Positions 1 to 8,628 are shown, numbered from the stretch's first letter. The stretch is DNA of 64,000 bases from CAIXSC01 sp046349915 (GCA_046349915.1 JAXMBL010000009.1:124001-188000); one strand, 5' to 3'. Translations and numbers: made by a program. Notes: generated from the sequence alone by a model not told the origin.

Positions 1-146
1 CCTCCTGAAATGTCGGTAATCTCTCCACGAACCGACGACGCGGTCCCCTCTTTGCCAGGCAAGAGTTCGAGACGATCCTCCGCTCGCAGTGCTAAATGCC
101 AGGAAGCCATTCCCAGCATCAACACAACAACCCTGGTCGATACCAT
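1..146 (-). CDS. N-terminus of an exported protein, cut by the window edge
   Basis: The reading frame opens with ATG at 146 and runs without a stop to the window edge (48 codons). A GAAGGG ribosome-binding site lies about 6-7 bases upstream. The start MVSTRVVVLMLGMASWHLAL looks like a signal peptide (basic residue, hydrophobic stretch, small residues), followed by a polar stretch. The stop codon of the VWA-domain gene is only 29 bases upstream, so the two are probably one operon. The rest of the protein is outside the window and no function can be given. Confidence 0.55.
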   Translation of the reverse strand, partial: MVSTRVVVLMLGMASWHLALRAEDRLELLPGKEGTASSVRGEITDISG

Positions 147-175
147 AACAGCCCTTCGAGGAACCTGAACGCGGG

Positions 176-1255
176 TCAGGGTGCGAGTTGAGTCACGTCG
201 ACATACGCATGCCGACCACCATTCTGTTGAGCCAGCCGTACGAGAAAATTGCCCGCCGACCGCTGCGGACCCGCTCCAAACTCAATCGCGTTAATCACGG
301 TCCCACGATTGCGAGTGCGTATTTTGGCGAGTTCCGGTTCGGTAAGCTGCGGATCATCCGCGTCGGTCAAGAAGAACATCACATCAGGCGCCAACGAAAG
401 CCCCAAGTTGAGCGCCAGCATGTGGTCGGTGCCGCCATCCGCCACGACGCTACGCACAAAGTCCTCGGCCAATCGCTTGTTCTTGTCCTCGCCGAACACA
501 AGACGCGGTGGTTGAGGCGAGAAGGGGTTAAAGACCGACGGTCGATTGTTGTAGAAGATGATCTGAAACTGATGCGTACTCTCCAGGGCTCGCAAACTCT
601 GACTGAGTTCGCGTTTGGCCGCCGACATCGGTCTTCCCTCGAAACCCGACATGCTCGCGGAACGATCGAACACATACAGGAACTTCGAACCGACTCCGGG
701 AAGTCCAAACACATAGGTGTGCGCCGGTTTCCCCAAACCTCGAGGCCCGGCTAACCCGCCGGCGCCACCTCCTAGCAACTGACCTCCGCCACTCCCTCCT
801 GCCCCAGCCACCTCCGCCGCTGAAATCCCCTCGCCTGACGGCAGCACTCCGCTGGCGTCAATCGGAGGCGCCGCGGCGCCCGGCAAGGCGGCCGCCAGCG
901 AGTTCGCGTTGGGCGAGTTGGAAGAATTGGTTGAACCGGGCGATGCAGCATCCGCAGCCTGACCAGAATTAGCCGCTAACTCGCCAGCCGTGCCTGTGTC
1001 GTCGCCCGGCGTAAAATACTGCGGCTTTTCCTGCGAGAGGTCGACGAGCACAATTCCCGCTCGACGCTCAGGTGCAGCATTGCCCGCTGGCGGGGTCGGG
1101 TTCAGCACGACCGCGGCAGTAAGGAATACGCCTGCATGCGTCATGGCCGAAATCAGCCACGACATCCCTCGCAATCGACTCGGCGGGTCCGGGTCATACC
1201 AATCGTCCGATTCCGACCAACCGGCGGATGATTGGCTTGAAGGCGAAGCAGACAT
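176..1255 (-). CDS. Membrane-anchored von Willebrand factor A (VWA) domain protein
   Basis: A 359-residue protein starting at ATG 1255, with AGGAG about 11 bases upstream. Residues about 30-50 form one hydrophobic segment, so the protein is probably anchored in the membrane with the rest outside the cytoplasm. Residues about 90-175 are Gly/Ala/Ser/Asn-rich and probably unstructured. From about residue 185 to the end is a VWA domain: FLYVFDRSASMSG carries the MIDAS-type D-x-S-x-S metal site, GGTDHMLAL supplies a later metal-site Thr/Asp, and FFLTDADDP resembles the conserved Asp strand. VWA domains bind partner proteins through a metal ion. In planctomycetes such proteins often sit near ExbD/TolQ-like genes, but none is visible here. 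The partner is unknown. Confidence 0.8.
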   Translation of the reverse strand: MSASPSSQSSAGWSESDDWYDPDPPSRLRGMSWLISAMTHAGVFLTAAVVLNPTPPAGNAAPERRAGIVLVDLSQEKPQYFTPGDDTGTAGELAANSGQAADAASPGSTNSSNSPNANSLAAALPGAAAPPIDASGVLPSGEGISAAEVAGAGGSGGGQLLGGGAGGLAGPRGLGKPAHTYVFGLPGVGSKFLYVFDRSASMSGFEGRPMSAAKRELSQSLRALESTHQFQIIFYNNRPSVFNPFSPQPPRLVFGEDKNKRLAEDFVRSVVADGGTDHMLALNLGLSLAPDVMFFLTDADDPQLTEPELAKIRTRNRGTVINAIEFGAGPQRSAGNFLVRLAQQNGGRHAYVDVTQLAP

Positions 1256-1516
1256 TCGCTCGATACTCCTGCGCTAGCGACCAGACACCACGGGCTTGAT
1301 CACTACGTGCTCGGTCGCCGCGGGGAAACGCGTGTTCGAAGGTTGTGGAAGCCAGCCCTCATTGTAACGCCGACCAACGTTTCCGGAGAGCAAAACGACT
1401 GGGAAAACCGCCCGCCGGCAGAGGTCGACTCACTCCCAAGTTTCCTCAAGACAGCCCGGACGGTTCAGTACGAGATCCACCCCCGATTCGCCCCCGCCGA
1501 ACGACGTGATCGACGC

Positions 1517-1522
1517 TATAAT
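1517..1522 (+). promoter_or_regulatory. Possible -10 box ahead of def
   Basis: A perfect TATAAT lies 18 bases before the chosen def start. No good -35 box is seen at the proper distance. The 1256-1540 gap between the divergent VWA gene and def holds nothing else I recognise; frames open through it show no conserved protein. Confidence 0.35.
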
Positions 1523-1540
1523 GCGATTCTGTCGTCGTTA

Positions 1541-2170
1541 ATGTTGCCGCAAGCGAGTGGCGTCCAGATCCCTGTGCAGTTGAGTGGAATTCCGTTGAAG
1601 ATCATCACTTACCCCCATCCGACGTTACGTCGCGTCGCCACCACCATCAAACGAGTGGATGCGGAACTCAAGAACGTCGTTCGTCAAATGTTCGACCTGA
1701 TGTATGCCGCCAAAGGCATTGGACTGGCGGCCAATCAGGTTGATATTCCTCTGCGGCTGTTTGTGATCAACCTGGAAGCGGAGGCGGGTAAGGGCGAGGA
1801 ACTGGTCTTTATCAACCCGATTATTTCCCGTCCCAAAGGGTCGGCGGAGGCCGAAGAAGGGTGCCTGAGCTTGCCGGGGCTGTACGGTCCCGTGGTTCGC
1901 CCCAAGCAAGTCCATGTGAACGCTTACTCGCTGTCGGGCGAGGAAATCTCCGCGACCGTCACAGGATTGTTCGCTCGCTGCATCCAGCATGAACTCGACC
2001 ACCTGGATGGCGTGCTCTTTCCGGATCGGATGAGCGACACGGCGCGAGCCGGTTTTCGAGATTCCTTGAACGAATTCGAGACCGACTTCCAAAGCCGCCA
2101 ATCCGTCGGGGAGTACGTGCCCACAGCCATCCAACAGAGTTGGCTCGATTGGTCCAAACGTTACTCGTAA
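1541..2170 (+). CDS. def: Peptide deformylase
   Basis: Removes the formyl group from the N-terminal methionine of new proteins in the cytoplasm. All three deformylase motifs are present in order: GIGLAANQV (motif 1), EEGCLSLPG (motif 2, with the metal-binding Cys) and QHELDHLDG (motif 3, HExxH with two metal ligands and the catalytic Glu). With the ATG at 1541 the protein has 209 residues, slightly longer than typical. The family core begins near PLKIITYPHPTLRR, so a GTG at 1574 or a TTG just after it could also be the start. The frame extends upstream but that part matches nothing. The next gene is fmt, which adds the formyl group that this enzyme removes; def-fmt pairs are common in bacteria. 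Confidence 0.95.
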   Translation: MLPQASGVQIPVQLSGIPLKIITYPHPTLRRVATTIKRVDAELKNVVRQMFDLMYAAKGIGLAANQVDIPLRLFVINLEAEAGKGEELVFINPIISRPKGSAEAEEGCLSLPGLYGPVVRPKQVHVNAYSLSGEEISATVTGLFARCIQHELDHLDGVLFPDRMSDTARAGFRDSLNEFETDFQSRQSVGEYVPTAIQQSWLDWSKRYS

Positions 2171-2231
2171 GGCATTTCGTCCGACAACTCAGACCCCAGT
2201 TGTTGGACGCGTTCACGAAGGAAGCCTGTTC

Positions 2232-3254
2232 ATGCGGCTAGTCATGATGGGCACGGGCCCTTTTGCCGTGCCCACGTTTGAAGCGTTGCTGGATTCTCGG
2301 CACCAAGTCGTCACGCTCTACACTCGACCCTCGCCACCCTTTCGCGGTCGCGGTCCCGGGCCGGTCAATCCCATGCGGATGGCCGCCGAGCGACGAGGAG
2401 TGCCGGTGCTTGATCCAGCGAACATCAACGACGAATCAACTCAACAAGAACTCGCCGCACTCTCGGCCGATCTATTGGTGGTTTGCGATTATGGACAAAT
2501 CCTGAAGGCCTCGACGCTCGCCACCGCCCGACTTGGCGGCATCAACCTCCATGGGAGCCTGCTCCCTCGATACCGAGGCGCCGCACCCGTCCAGTGGGCC
2601 GTCTACGCGGGAGATCCACGCACGGGCGTCAGTGTCATTCATATGACGCCGCTGCTCGATGGCGGACCCGTCATCGCGGTCCGTGAGACCGAGATCGACG
2701 AAAACGAAACGGCCGGTGAACTCGAGTCGCGACTCTCGCGTCTCGGTGTGCCTTCGGTCTTCGAAGCCCTCGATTTGCTCGAATCGTGGGACGGCAAAAC
2801 GCCTCTGGGCGCCCTCCAGGACCCGTCGCTCGCCTGTAAAGCCCCGCGCATCACCAAACAAGACGGCTCCATCAACTGGGCCCGGACGGCAGTTCAGATC
2901 CGCAACCAGATCCGAGCGTTCCAGCCCTGGCCGGGCTCCTTCACTCACTGGAAGTCCCCGAAAGGCGAGTGGATCCGGATCATTGTCGATCGCGTCACCC
3001 TAACGCCCGACTCGGCCAGCCTGACCACCAGCCAGCCCAGCGTCACGTCAGGGGCGAATCCCGCCTCGATAAATCGAGCACCGGGGCAAGTCGTCGTAAG
3101 CGACGGACGGCAATTGAGGATAGCTACGGGAAATGGAGAACTATCCATTGACCGGCTGCAACCGGCTGGCAAACGAGTCATGGAAGTGGGCGAATTCCTG
3201 CGTGGTTATCCCGTAAGAGTCGGGGACCGATTTGAAAACCCGCCTGCGGCCTGA
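2232..3254 (+). CDS. fmt: Methionyl-tRNA formyltransferase
   Basis: Transfers a formyl group from 10-formyl-tetrahydrofolate to initiator Met-tRNA, allowing formyl-Met initiation. The N-terminus MRLVMMGTGPFAVPTFEAL is the usual start of this family. INLHGSLLPRYRGAAP is the signature carrying the catalytic Asn/His, and LLDGGPVI belongs to the end of the formyl-transfer domain. From about residue 205 a C-terminal tRNA-binding domain follows (NQIRAFQPWPGSFT). At 340 residues it is a little longer than the usual 310-320; an extra stretch lies around residues 255-285. AAGGAAG precedes the ATG. It is 61 bases downstream of def and probably cotranscribed with it. Confidence 0.96.
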   Translation: MRLVMMGTGPFAVPTFEALLDSRHQVVTLYTRPSPPFRGRGPGPVNPMRMAAERRGVPVLDPANINDESTQQELAALSADLLVVCDYGQILKASTLATARLGGINLHGSLLPRYRGAAPVQWAVYAGDPRTGVSVIHMTPLLDGGPVIAVRETEIDENETAGELESRLSRLGVPSVFEALDLLESWDGKTPLGALQDPSLACKAPRITKQDGSINWARTAVQIRNQIRAFQPWPGSFTHWKSPKGEWIRIIVDRVTLTPDSASLTTSQPSVTSGANPASINRAPGQVVVSDGRQLRIATGNGELSIDRLQPAGKRVMEVGEFLRGYPVRVGDRFENPPAA

Positions 3255-3357
3255 GGCCGCCGGACGAAGTTCGACATGGCCAAAACGACCATGGCCATGC
3301 TACGATATTGCGGTTTGCGGACTAGATTCTGGCAGGTCGCGGGATGGGGATACGGCA

Positions 3358-4788
3358 ATGAAGCGGTTGTATATCGAGACAGTAGGCTGCCAGATGAACG
3401 TTCTGGACAGCGAGATGGTGGTCGCCAGCCTGCGGCGCGAGGGGTATGAGCTCACCGGCGAACTTGCCCAAGCCGACACCATTCTGTTCAACACCTGCAG
3501 TGTCCGCGAACAATCGGAGAACAAGACCTACAGCGCACTGGGTCGGCTGCGCGCCTTCAAGAAGCAGAACCCGCAGAAGATCGTGGGCGTGATGGGTTGC
3601 ATGGCGCAAAAGGATCAGAAGTTGATCTTCGATCGCGCCCCTTTCGTCGATTTGGTGGTCGGTCCCGGGCAATTGCATCGCATTCCGGAATTGTTGAGTG
3701 AAATTGCCGCGGGCAGCGGTCCGAAAATGGCCGTCAGCCTCGGGCGCAGGGAGGGGTCAGCCGACGAGATCCGTCGCAGTCATGAGACGTTTGATCCGCT
3801 GCGCGATCCTTCGATGCGTCCCACGCCGTTTCAGGCCTATCTCCGCATTCAGATTGGTTGCGATAAGTTCTGCACTTACTGCGTGGTGCCGATGACTCGC
3901 GGACCCGAGCAAGGACGACCGCCCGACCAGATCGTCGCGGAAGCCCAAACTTTGGCCGACCAAGGATGCGTTGAGATCACGCTCTTAGGTCAAACGGTGA
4001 ACAGCTATCGCTACCGCGAGGGCGGCCGCACCACTCGTTTGTCAGATCTGCTAGCGCGACTTCACGAAGTGAACGGCATCCGCCGAATCAAGTTCGTCAC
4101 GAACTTCCCGAAGGACATGACTCGCGATCTGCTGGAAGCGGTGCGCGACCTTCCCAAGGTATCGCCCTATTTGCACGTGCCCGCTCAAAGCGGTTCCAAC
4201 CGCATTCTCGACCTGATGAAGCGTGGCTACTCGGTTGAGGACTATCGCGAGATGATGGGACGAATCCGCGAACTCGTGCCCGATGCGGCCGTCACCAGCG
4301 ACTTTATCGTCGGCTTCTGCGGCGAAACGGACGACGAGTTCCGCCTGACCTATGAGTTGGTGCGCGAGTGCCGCTTCAAAAACAGCTTCATCTTCAAGTA
4401 CAGCGAACGAGCTGGCACGAAGGCGGCTGAGCTGATGCCCGACGACGTGCCGTACGACATTAAACAGTGGCGCAACAATGAATTGCTCGGGTTGCAAAAC
4501 GAAATCGCCGAGGAATTAAACCAAGCCTTCTTGGGTCGCACGGTTGAAGTGCTGGTTGAAGGCCCCAGCGATTGGCAGAAGAGACAGGCAGAAGCGGGAC
4601 CAGTTCTACAACTAACGGGACGGACGCCTTGCGATCGAATCGTCGTCTTCGACGGAACGATGCGTCAGGTCGGACAGTTTATCCCGGTAGCCGTGTATGA
4701 AGTGAGCGCCCACACGCTGTTTGGCGCCGTGGTCACCGAAGAACACGGCCCCGAGTTGTTTTCACTCGATCCCCTCGCCGCTCGCTAG
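3358..4788 (+). CDS. miaB: tRNA-2-methylthio-N6-dimethylallyladenosine synthase (MiaB)
   Basis: A radical-SAM methylthiotransferase that adds a methylthio group to i6A37 of tRNAs reading UNN codons. The N-terminal UPF0004 domain carries the three Cys that hold the second iron-sulfur cluster (about C11 in VGCQMN, C47 in NTCSVR, C81 in MGCMAQ). The radical-SAM motif is GCDKFCTYC (C168, C172, C175). GFCGETDDEF and KYSERAGTKA are conserved in the family, and the last 65-70 residues form a TRAM RNA-binding domain. The start MKRLYIETVGCQMN gives 476 residues, a typical length. The upstream frame back to 3232 overlaps the end of fmt and is not needed. The 103-base gap after fmt shows no terminator. 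Confidence 0.95.
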   Translation: MKRLYIETVGCQMNVLDSEMVVASLRREGYELTGELAQADTILFNTCSVREQSENKTYSALGRLRAFKKQNPQKIVGVMGCMAQKDQKLIFDRAPFVDLVVGPGQLHRIPELLSEIAAGSGPKMAVSLGRREGSADEIRRSHETFDPLRDPSMRPTPFQAYLRIQIGCDKFCTYCVVPMTRGPEQGRPPDQIVAEAQTLADQGCVEITLLGQTVNSYRYREGGRTTRLSDLLARLHEVNGIRRIKFVTNFPKDMTRDLLEAVRDLPKVSPYLHVPAQSGSNRILDLMKRGYSVEDYREMMGRIRELVPDAAVTSDFIVGFCGETDDEFRLTYELVRECRFKNSFIFKYSERAGTKAAELMPDDVPYDIKQWRNNELLGLQNEIAEELNQAFLGRTVEVLVEGPSDWQKRQAEAGPVLQLTGRTPCDRIVVFDGTMRQVGQFIPVAVYEVSAHTLFGAVVTEEHGPELFSLDPLAAR

Positions 4789-4796
4789 TTCGATTT

Positions 4797-5102
4797 GGTC
4801 ATTGGTCATTGGGAACACGTGGGAATTGGCCAGTGATGCGGGACAGTGCGTTTTCAGCACCCAATCAAACGAGCGCGCGGAAGAGACCGGGTCGCTCGAC
4901 CGAGGAAGGACCGCACCGTCGTAAGCCAACGCCCGCCACGAGCAGCTCTTCAGGCCAGAAATCAAGAACGAACAGCAGTGGGAAGGCATTGTCCTTCAAG
5001 CCGGAGGCTTGATAGCCATTAAGTTGCCTTTGCCTCCGGCAAAACAGCATAGACCGTTGCCCCGCGAATGCCGCCTCTCGATGGCTGTCACTGGTCATTC
5101 AG
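4797..5102 (+). repeat. Repeat copy R1 (modules C then B)
   Basis: About 306 bp resembling parts of the two larger repeats at 7618-8640 and 10588-11645. It starts with two TTGGTCA heptamers, runs through the segment that in the large copies follows the heptamers (GACCG.GTCGCTCGACCG, GCCAACGCCCGC), and then jumps to the segment that in the large copies precedes them (CAGCAGTGG, CCTTCAAGCCGGAGGC, TTGCCTTTGCCTCCGGC, CTCGATGGCTGTC). The order is therefore swapped relative to R2 and R3. No gene is seen between 4789 and 5303. Confidence 0.75.
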
Positions 5103-5303
5103 TAGCGCCTAGTTTGGCTTAGGGTTCGAACTCGACGCAAAACGTTGAGCCATCATGGAGTAGGTCGACGACGGTTACGGCAATCCACTCGAGCATTCCA
5201 GCCACACTTACCCAGGAGTGGGTCTGCTGGCATTTTTTCGTCCGGCGGCCTAACGTGTAAGAAATCCGCACTTGGTGGATGATACCTCTTAGGAGAGGAC
5301 ATC

Positions 5304-5936
5304 TTGCCAGAGTTTCCAGAGACCAACCACAGCCTCATCGCCCGGGTCAAAGACCTTGGGGATGGTGCGTCATGGCTTGAGTTTTTGGGGATTTACCAGC
5401 CGGTGGTGTATCGCATGGCTCGGCGGCGGCAATTGCAGGATGCCGATGCTCAGGACGTGATGCAGCAGGTGTTTCTGTCAATTTCGCGGTCGATCGAGGG
5501 TTGGGAGCCAGGCGAAGGACGGCCGCCGTTTCGAGCTTGGCTGACGACGATAGCTCGCAATGCGATTACCAAGGCACTGTCTCGGCGACCTCGCGATCAG
5601 GCGACCGGGACGACCTCGGCGGCAGACATTCTGGAGAATCAGCAAGCAGCGGAAGCGACGGCCAGTGAAATCGTGGCGGAGGCTCGTCGGGAGCTCATCC
5701 GCTGGGCGACTGAGCAAATTCACTCCGAGTTTAGCGAAGACATCTGGCAAATCTTTCAACAGACGGCGATTGACGGGGCGCCGATTGCGGACGTGGCGAA
5801 TTCGACTGGGCGTTCAGCCGGTTCGATATACGTCGCTCGATTTGGAATCATTGCCCGACTCAAAGAGAAGATTCAGGAAGCGTCGCGGAATGGCAGGGGG
5901 TTCCGTACCTCGTCACGCAGTATTCAAGAGGCATGA
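5304..5936 (+). CDS. ECF-type RNA polymerase sigma factor
   Basis: A sigma-70 family factor of the extracytoplasmic-function type. Region 2 spans about residues 25-95 (YRMARRRQLQDADAQDVMQQ and RAWLTTIARNAI), and region 4 about residues 145-190, with a helix-turn-helix ending in GSIYVARFGIIARLKEKI. The start is TTG at 5304, supported by AGGAGAGG 5-6 bases upstream. The last 16 residues (RNGRGFRTSSRSIQEA) do not fit the family: that DNA is the remnant of a kinase gene read in another frame. The original C-terminus was therefore probably altered by a deletion joining sigma and kinase sequences near 5885. Such factors in planctomycetes normally precede a Ser/Thr kinase gene, as here. Confidence 0.88.
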   Translation: MPEFPETNHSLIARVKDLGDGASWLEFLGIYQPVVYRMARRRQLQDADAQDVMQQVFLSISRSIEGWEPGEGRPPFRAWLTTIARNAITKALSRRPRDQATGTTSAADILENQQAAEATASEIVAEARRELIRWATEQIHSEFSEDIWQIFQQTAIDGAPIADVANSTGRSAGSIYVARFGIIARLKEKIQEASRNGRGFRTSSRSIQEA

Positions 5937-6290
5937 CGCTTCAAAAACGCATTCAGGATCAAGGTCCGCTGGAACTGAAAGAGATTCTGCGGATTGGGAT
6001 GCAGACAGCACGTGGTCTGGCTGCGGCACATGCTCAGGGCTTGGTTCATCGCGACGTGAAGCCATCCAACATCCTGCTTGATGGCCAAGTCGCCGCACGA
6101 CCGTTTCGCCTCGGCGTCCGAAGTCACCGACTTGCTGGAATCGTGTCTGGCTCATGTCCAACAGCCAACGGTCGCTCCGTTGCCAGAGCAACTTCGTATT
6201 ACGCAGTCCGCGAACGAGCGAAGGAACATCGGTCGTTGGATAGCAGCAATCGGAGCCAAGCTGACTAGCCTCACATCTGTCCCCCTCAAC
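5888..6290 (+). pseudogene. Remnant of a sigma-linked Ser/Thr protein kinase
   Basis: Two pieces of one kinase domain survive in different frames. From about 5893, in the +2 frame relative to the sigma gene, it reads VPYLVTQYSRGMTLQKRI, then ELKEILRIGMQTARGLAAAH and GLVHRDVKPSNILLDG: the hinge region and the catalytic loop with HRDVKPSN. At about 6070-6080 the sequence jumps to MAKSPHDRFASASEVTDLLE, the C-terminal end of a kinase domain, in another frame. The N-lobe with the ATP-binding Gly-rich loop and Lys, the DFG loop and most of the C-lobe are missing. At least two internal deletions are needed, so no active kinase can be made. Confidence 0.85.
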
Positions 6291-6311
6291 AAATCGAACA
6301 AGGATTCACCA

Positions 6312-6737
6312 ATGTCCGACGCATCTGTCGCCAACGCTCCTTCGTCCAAGCGTTCGCCACTTTCCACTCGAATCATCGTTTGCGTCATACTTTCAATGAT
6401 CGGAATTGCGATGCTGGCATGGGAGTATCTGTCGAGTGGCTTCAATGATCCACCTTTGAGATGGCTCTTCCCTGGAGCCCCATTTGTGATTCTGACCGGG
6501 CTGACTTTCGTCAAACGAGTTCCGCTGGGCACGCTAATTGGCGCCTGTGTCGGTGGTCTTGTACCCGTCGCCGTTTTGTATCGGGCGATATGGCTCTCGT
6601 CAGTGAACTACAACGGTGGCAACGCTGATATCGGTCTCGGATTGCTGGGATTGGCAACTCTCGTGCTGATGCCATTTTCTATGCTCATCGGGGGCTTCAT
6701 TGGTTGGCTCGTCCCAACTCGCACTCACTGCTCATGA
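6312..6737 (+). CDS. Small multi-pass membrane protein downstream of kinase remnant
   Basis: 141 residues from ATG 6312, with AAGGA 7 bases upstream. After a short polar start there are about four hydrophobic segments (RIIVCVILSMIGIAMLAW, WLFPGAPFVILTGLTFV, LIGACVGGLVPVAVLY, LGLLGLATLVLMPFSMLIGG), so it is probably an inner-membrane protein. The same frame stays open upstream through the kinase C-terminal fragment, so it may instead be the surviving membrane tail of the decayed kinase gene. No family recognised. Confidence 0.5.
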   Translation: MSDASVANAPSSKRSPLSTRIIVCVILSMIGIAMLAWEYLSSGFNDPPLRWLFPGAPFVILTGLTFVKRVPLGTLIGACVGGLVPVAVLYRAIWLSSVNYNGGNADIGLGLLGLATLVLMPFSMLIGGFIGWLVPTRTHCS

Positions 6738-6740
6738 CGG

Positions 6741-6784
6741 TAACAACGTACTCACGAGCAAGTCGCCAGTGAGAGCGGTTTAGG
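6741..6784 (-). other. Possible degenerate attC at the distal end of the array
   Basis: On the minus strand, CCTAAAC is followed by a short imperfect stem (CTCAC with GTGAG) and GTTGTTA. It sits where the attC of the LRR cassette should be, just after that gene's stop, but is only 44 bp and lacks the usual arms. Confidence 0.3.
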
Positions 6785-6813
6785 GTGCGCAAAATGGCAA
6801 TGCACCCAGGCAG

Positions 6814-7524
6814 TTATCCACCTTGCCCCACCACGAACTTGCCGTCGATGATTGCTTTCTTGAGCTTTGGGTGATCGAGCACTCCTGCCGTAGCGTCGAT
6901 CTTTGATGACGTTGTCGTTAATAGTTCCTGGAGGTTTGGTGCGATATGTGGGAGCGCCGATAAGTCGTGCAGGTTGCGGCAGCGGTGAAGCTGCAATACT
7001 CTGAGCTTCGTCATCACGGGCAAGCCGACCAAAGTCGCGGGGGTCGCCCAATATAGTTCTAGCCTTTCGACGCCAGCGGGAATCTCAAGTCCTTCGAACG
7101 ATCTTGACTTAGGCTTGTAATGCCACAAATGGTATTCGGTAGTCGTCGATTGCTTGAGCCCTGCGTCTGCCTTGATCCAATGGTTGATGACAGTTCGTAA
7201 AGCCCGAAAACGCGAGAAATCTATGCCAGGCCGCTGAGGATTTATCCCAACATATTCCAAATCGGTCAACTCGTAGATCGCATCGACGTGTCGTAACGAC
7301 ACATCCCAAAACCAAAGCCACCTGGCATTCGTCGCATCGGCCAGAAAGTCAAGATTGTCCTGCGTGAATCCAAAACTCGGGTTGCCAAACAGGCCTCGAA
7401 ATCCGTGACGATGGTAGTGCGCAAGACATTCGTCGACGCGGTTGCTTTCCATGCCGACGGCCGGAACTTTCTCAAAATTGTCGTGCCACTCGCGGAATCC
7501 GGATTCTCTCAGCTCGATGCTCAT
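6814..7524 (-). CDS. Leucine-rich-repeat-like cassette protein
   Basis: 236 residues from ATG 7524, which lies just past the R' box of attC a. The second half has irregular leucine-rich units of about 22-25 residues (ELTDLEYVGINPQR, GVERLELYWATPATLVGLPV, KLRVLQLHRCRNLHDLSALP, NLQELLTTTSSKID), as in bacterial protein-binding LRR proteins. No signal peptide or membrane segment, so probably cytoplasmic. It is the most distal cassette gene. The frame extends upstream through the attC, but that part only translates the recombination site. Function unknown. Confidence 0.65.
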   Translation of the reverse strand: MSIELRESGFREWHDNFEKVPAVGMESNRVDECLAHYHRHGFRGLFGNPSFGFTQDNLDFLADATNARWLWFWDVSLRHVDAIYELTDLEYVGINPQRPGIDFSRFRALRTVINHWIKADAGLKQSTTTEYHLWHYKPKSRSFEGLEIPAGVERLELYWATPATLVGLPVMTKLRVLQLHRCRNLHDLSALPHIAPNLQELLTTTSSKIDATAGVLDHPKLKKAIIDGKFVVGQGG

Positions 7525-7530
7525 GGTGGA

Positions 7531-7617
7531 AAACAACAGCCGAAACCGCGCGGCCGCCATAAATTCTGATGTCAATTTCCGAGTTGCCGGCCACTCCGGT
7601 TCGCCGTCTTGTTTAAG
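7531..7617 (-). other. attC site a
   Basis: R'' box CTTAAAC at 7617-7611 and R' box GTTGTTT at 7537-7531; arms GGAGTGGCCGGC and GGCGGCCGCGCGG. The boxes are more degenerate than in the other sites and the length is 87 bp. Confidence 0.65.
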
Positions 7618-7750
7618 CAAGCCGCTGCGGGGCGGACATTATCCTACCGTTTTCTCTTTGCTGTCGCCAGTTTTGCCTGGCCGCGCGACACGAAGTACAG
7701 TTCCGCCCGCTCGTCGCAAGAACATACCTCTCTCGCCACTCGCGCTGAAG

Positions 7751-7954
7751 ATGCAGGCCGACCTGCAACTGGCGGGCCTCGTCGAGCGAACGCAAGAATC
7801 CTACCTGCGCAGCGTCCGCAAGTTCGCTCAATGGCTCAAGCGAGCCCCTCGACCGAGCTTCGGAGAACGTTCTGCGGCTAGACCTACTCTTCTGCTAGAG
7901 CGACCAGCAGTGAGAAAGCACTGTCCTTCAAGCCGGAGGCTTGATAGCCATTAG
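7751..7954 (+). pseudogene. Tyrosine recombinase N-terminal fragment (in R2)
   Basis: Begins MQADLQLAGLVERTQESYLR and continues SVRKFAQWLKRAP, the SAM-like DNA-binding domain of phage-integrase-type recombinases. After about 7848 a frameshift relative to the copy in R3 destroys the match. The catalytic domain (R-H-R-Y) is absent. It resembles integrases that accompany IS91-like elements more than integron IntI, from memory of the families. Confidence 0.7.
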
Positions 7955-7983
7955 CCGGTGGTTGAGCGAAGCGACACCACCGG
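7955..7983. repeat. Inserted hairpin repeat inside R2
   Basis: CCGGTGGTT and CACCACCGG are inverted around AGCGAAGCG. It lies in a stretch of about 60 bp present in R2 but absent at the same point of R1 and R3, so it was probably inserted there. Confidence 0.65.
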
Positions 7984-8079
7984 TTCGCAGCGTCGCTCAC
8001 CTGGACTCCACGACTGTTGCCTTTGCCTCCGGCAAAGCAGCACGGACCGTTGCCCCGCGAATGCCGCCGCTCGATGGCT

Positions 8080-8164
8080 GTCATTGGTCATTGGTCATTG
8101 GTCATTGGTCACTGGTCACTGGTCATTGGTCATTGGTCATTGGTCATTGGTCATTGGTCATTGG
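8080..8164. repeat. Tandem heptamer TTGGTCA
   Basis: About twelve near-identical copies of TTGGTCA in a row, two with C for T (GGTCACT). R1 has about two copies (4797-4812) and R3 about three (11130-11167) at the matching positions, so copy number varies between repeats. Confidence 0.9.
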
Positions 8165-8628
8165 CAGCACAAGGGACTTGACCAGCGACGTCTGGCTGTG
8201 CGTTGTCAGCATCGAATCAAACGAGTGCGCGGAAGAGACCGTGTAGCTCGACCGAGGAAGGTCCACGCCGTCGTACGCCAACGCCCACAACAAGCAGTTC
8301 TTCAGGCCGGAAATCGAGAACACCAACAACGATCAACAGAAGGAAACACACTCGACAGGCACTTCCGCGAGTCGTCGCTGCTCCAAGCGATCGCTAGGAA
8401 CGCCGCGATCGAACGCCAGGCGACGACGCGGAGGGAAGCAATCCCCATACGCAACCCGCACACCAGTCTCGACGATTCCACGCGTTATCGGCAAAGAGAC
8501 GTCCCTTAAGCCGCCACGGGCTTCTTGAACAAGGGACTAGATTGTGGCTAGGCCTCTCGCCAGCCACCCCTCACGTCTCCACTCGCGTCATCGTGCGCCC
8601 ACGTCGTCTCGTTCCGTCGCCGCGCAAT

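Noticed and set aside
3232..3357. Longer N-terminus for MiaB
   Set aside because: It overlaps the end of fmt, and homologues start at the MKRLYIETVGCQMN position.
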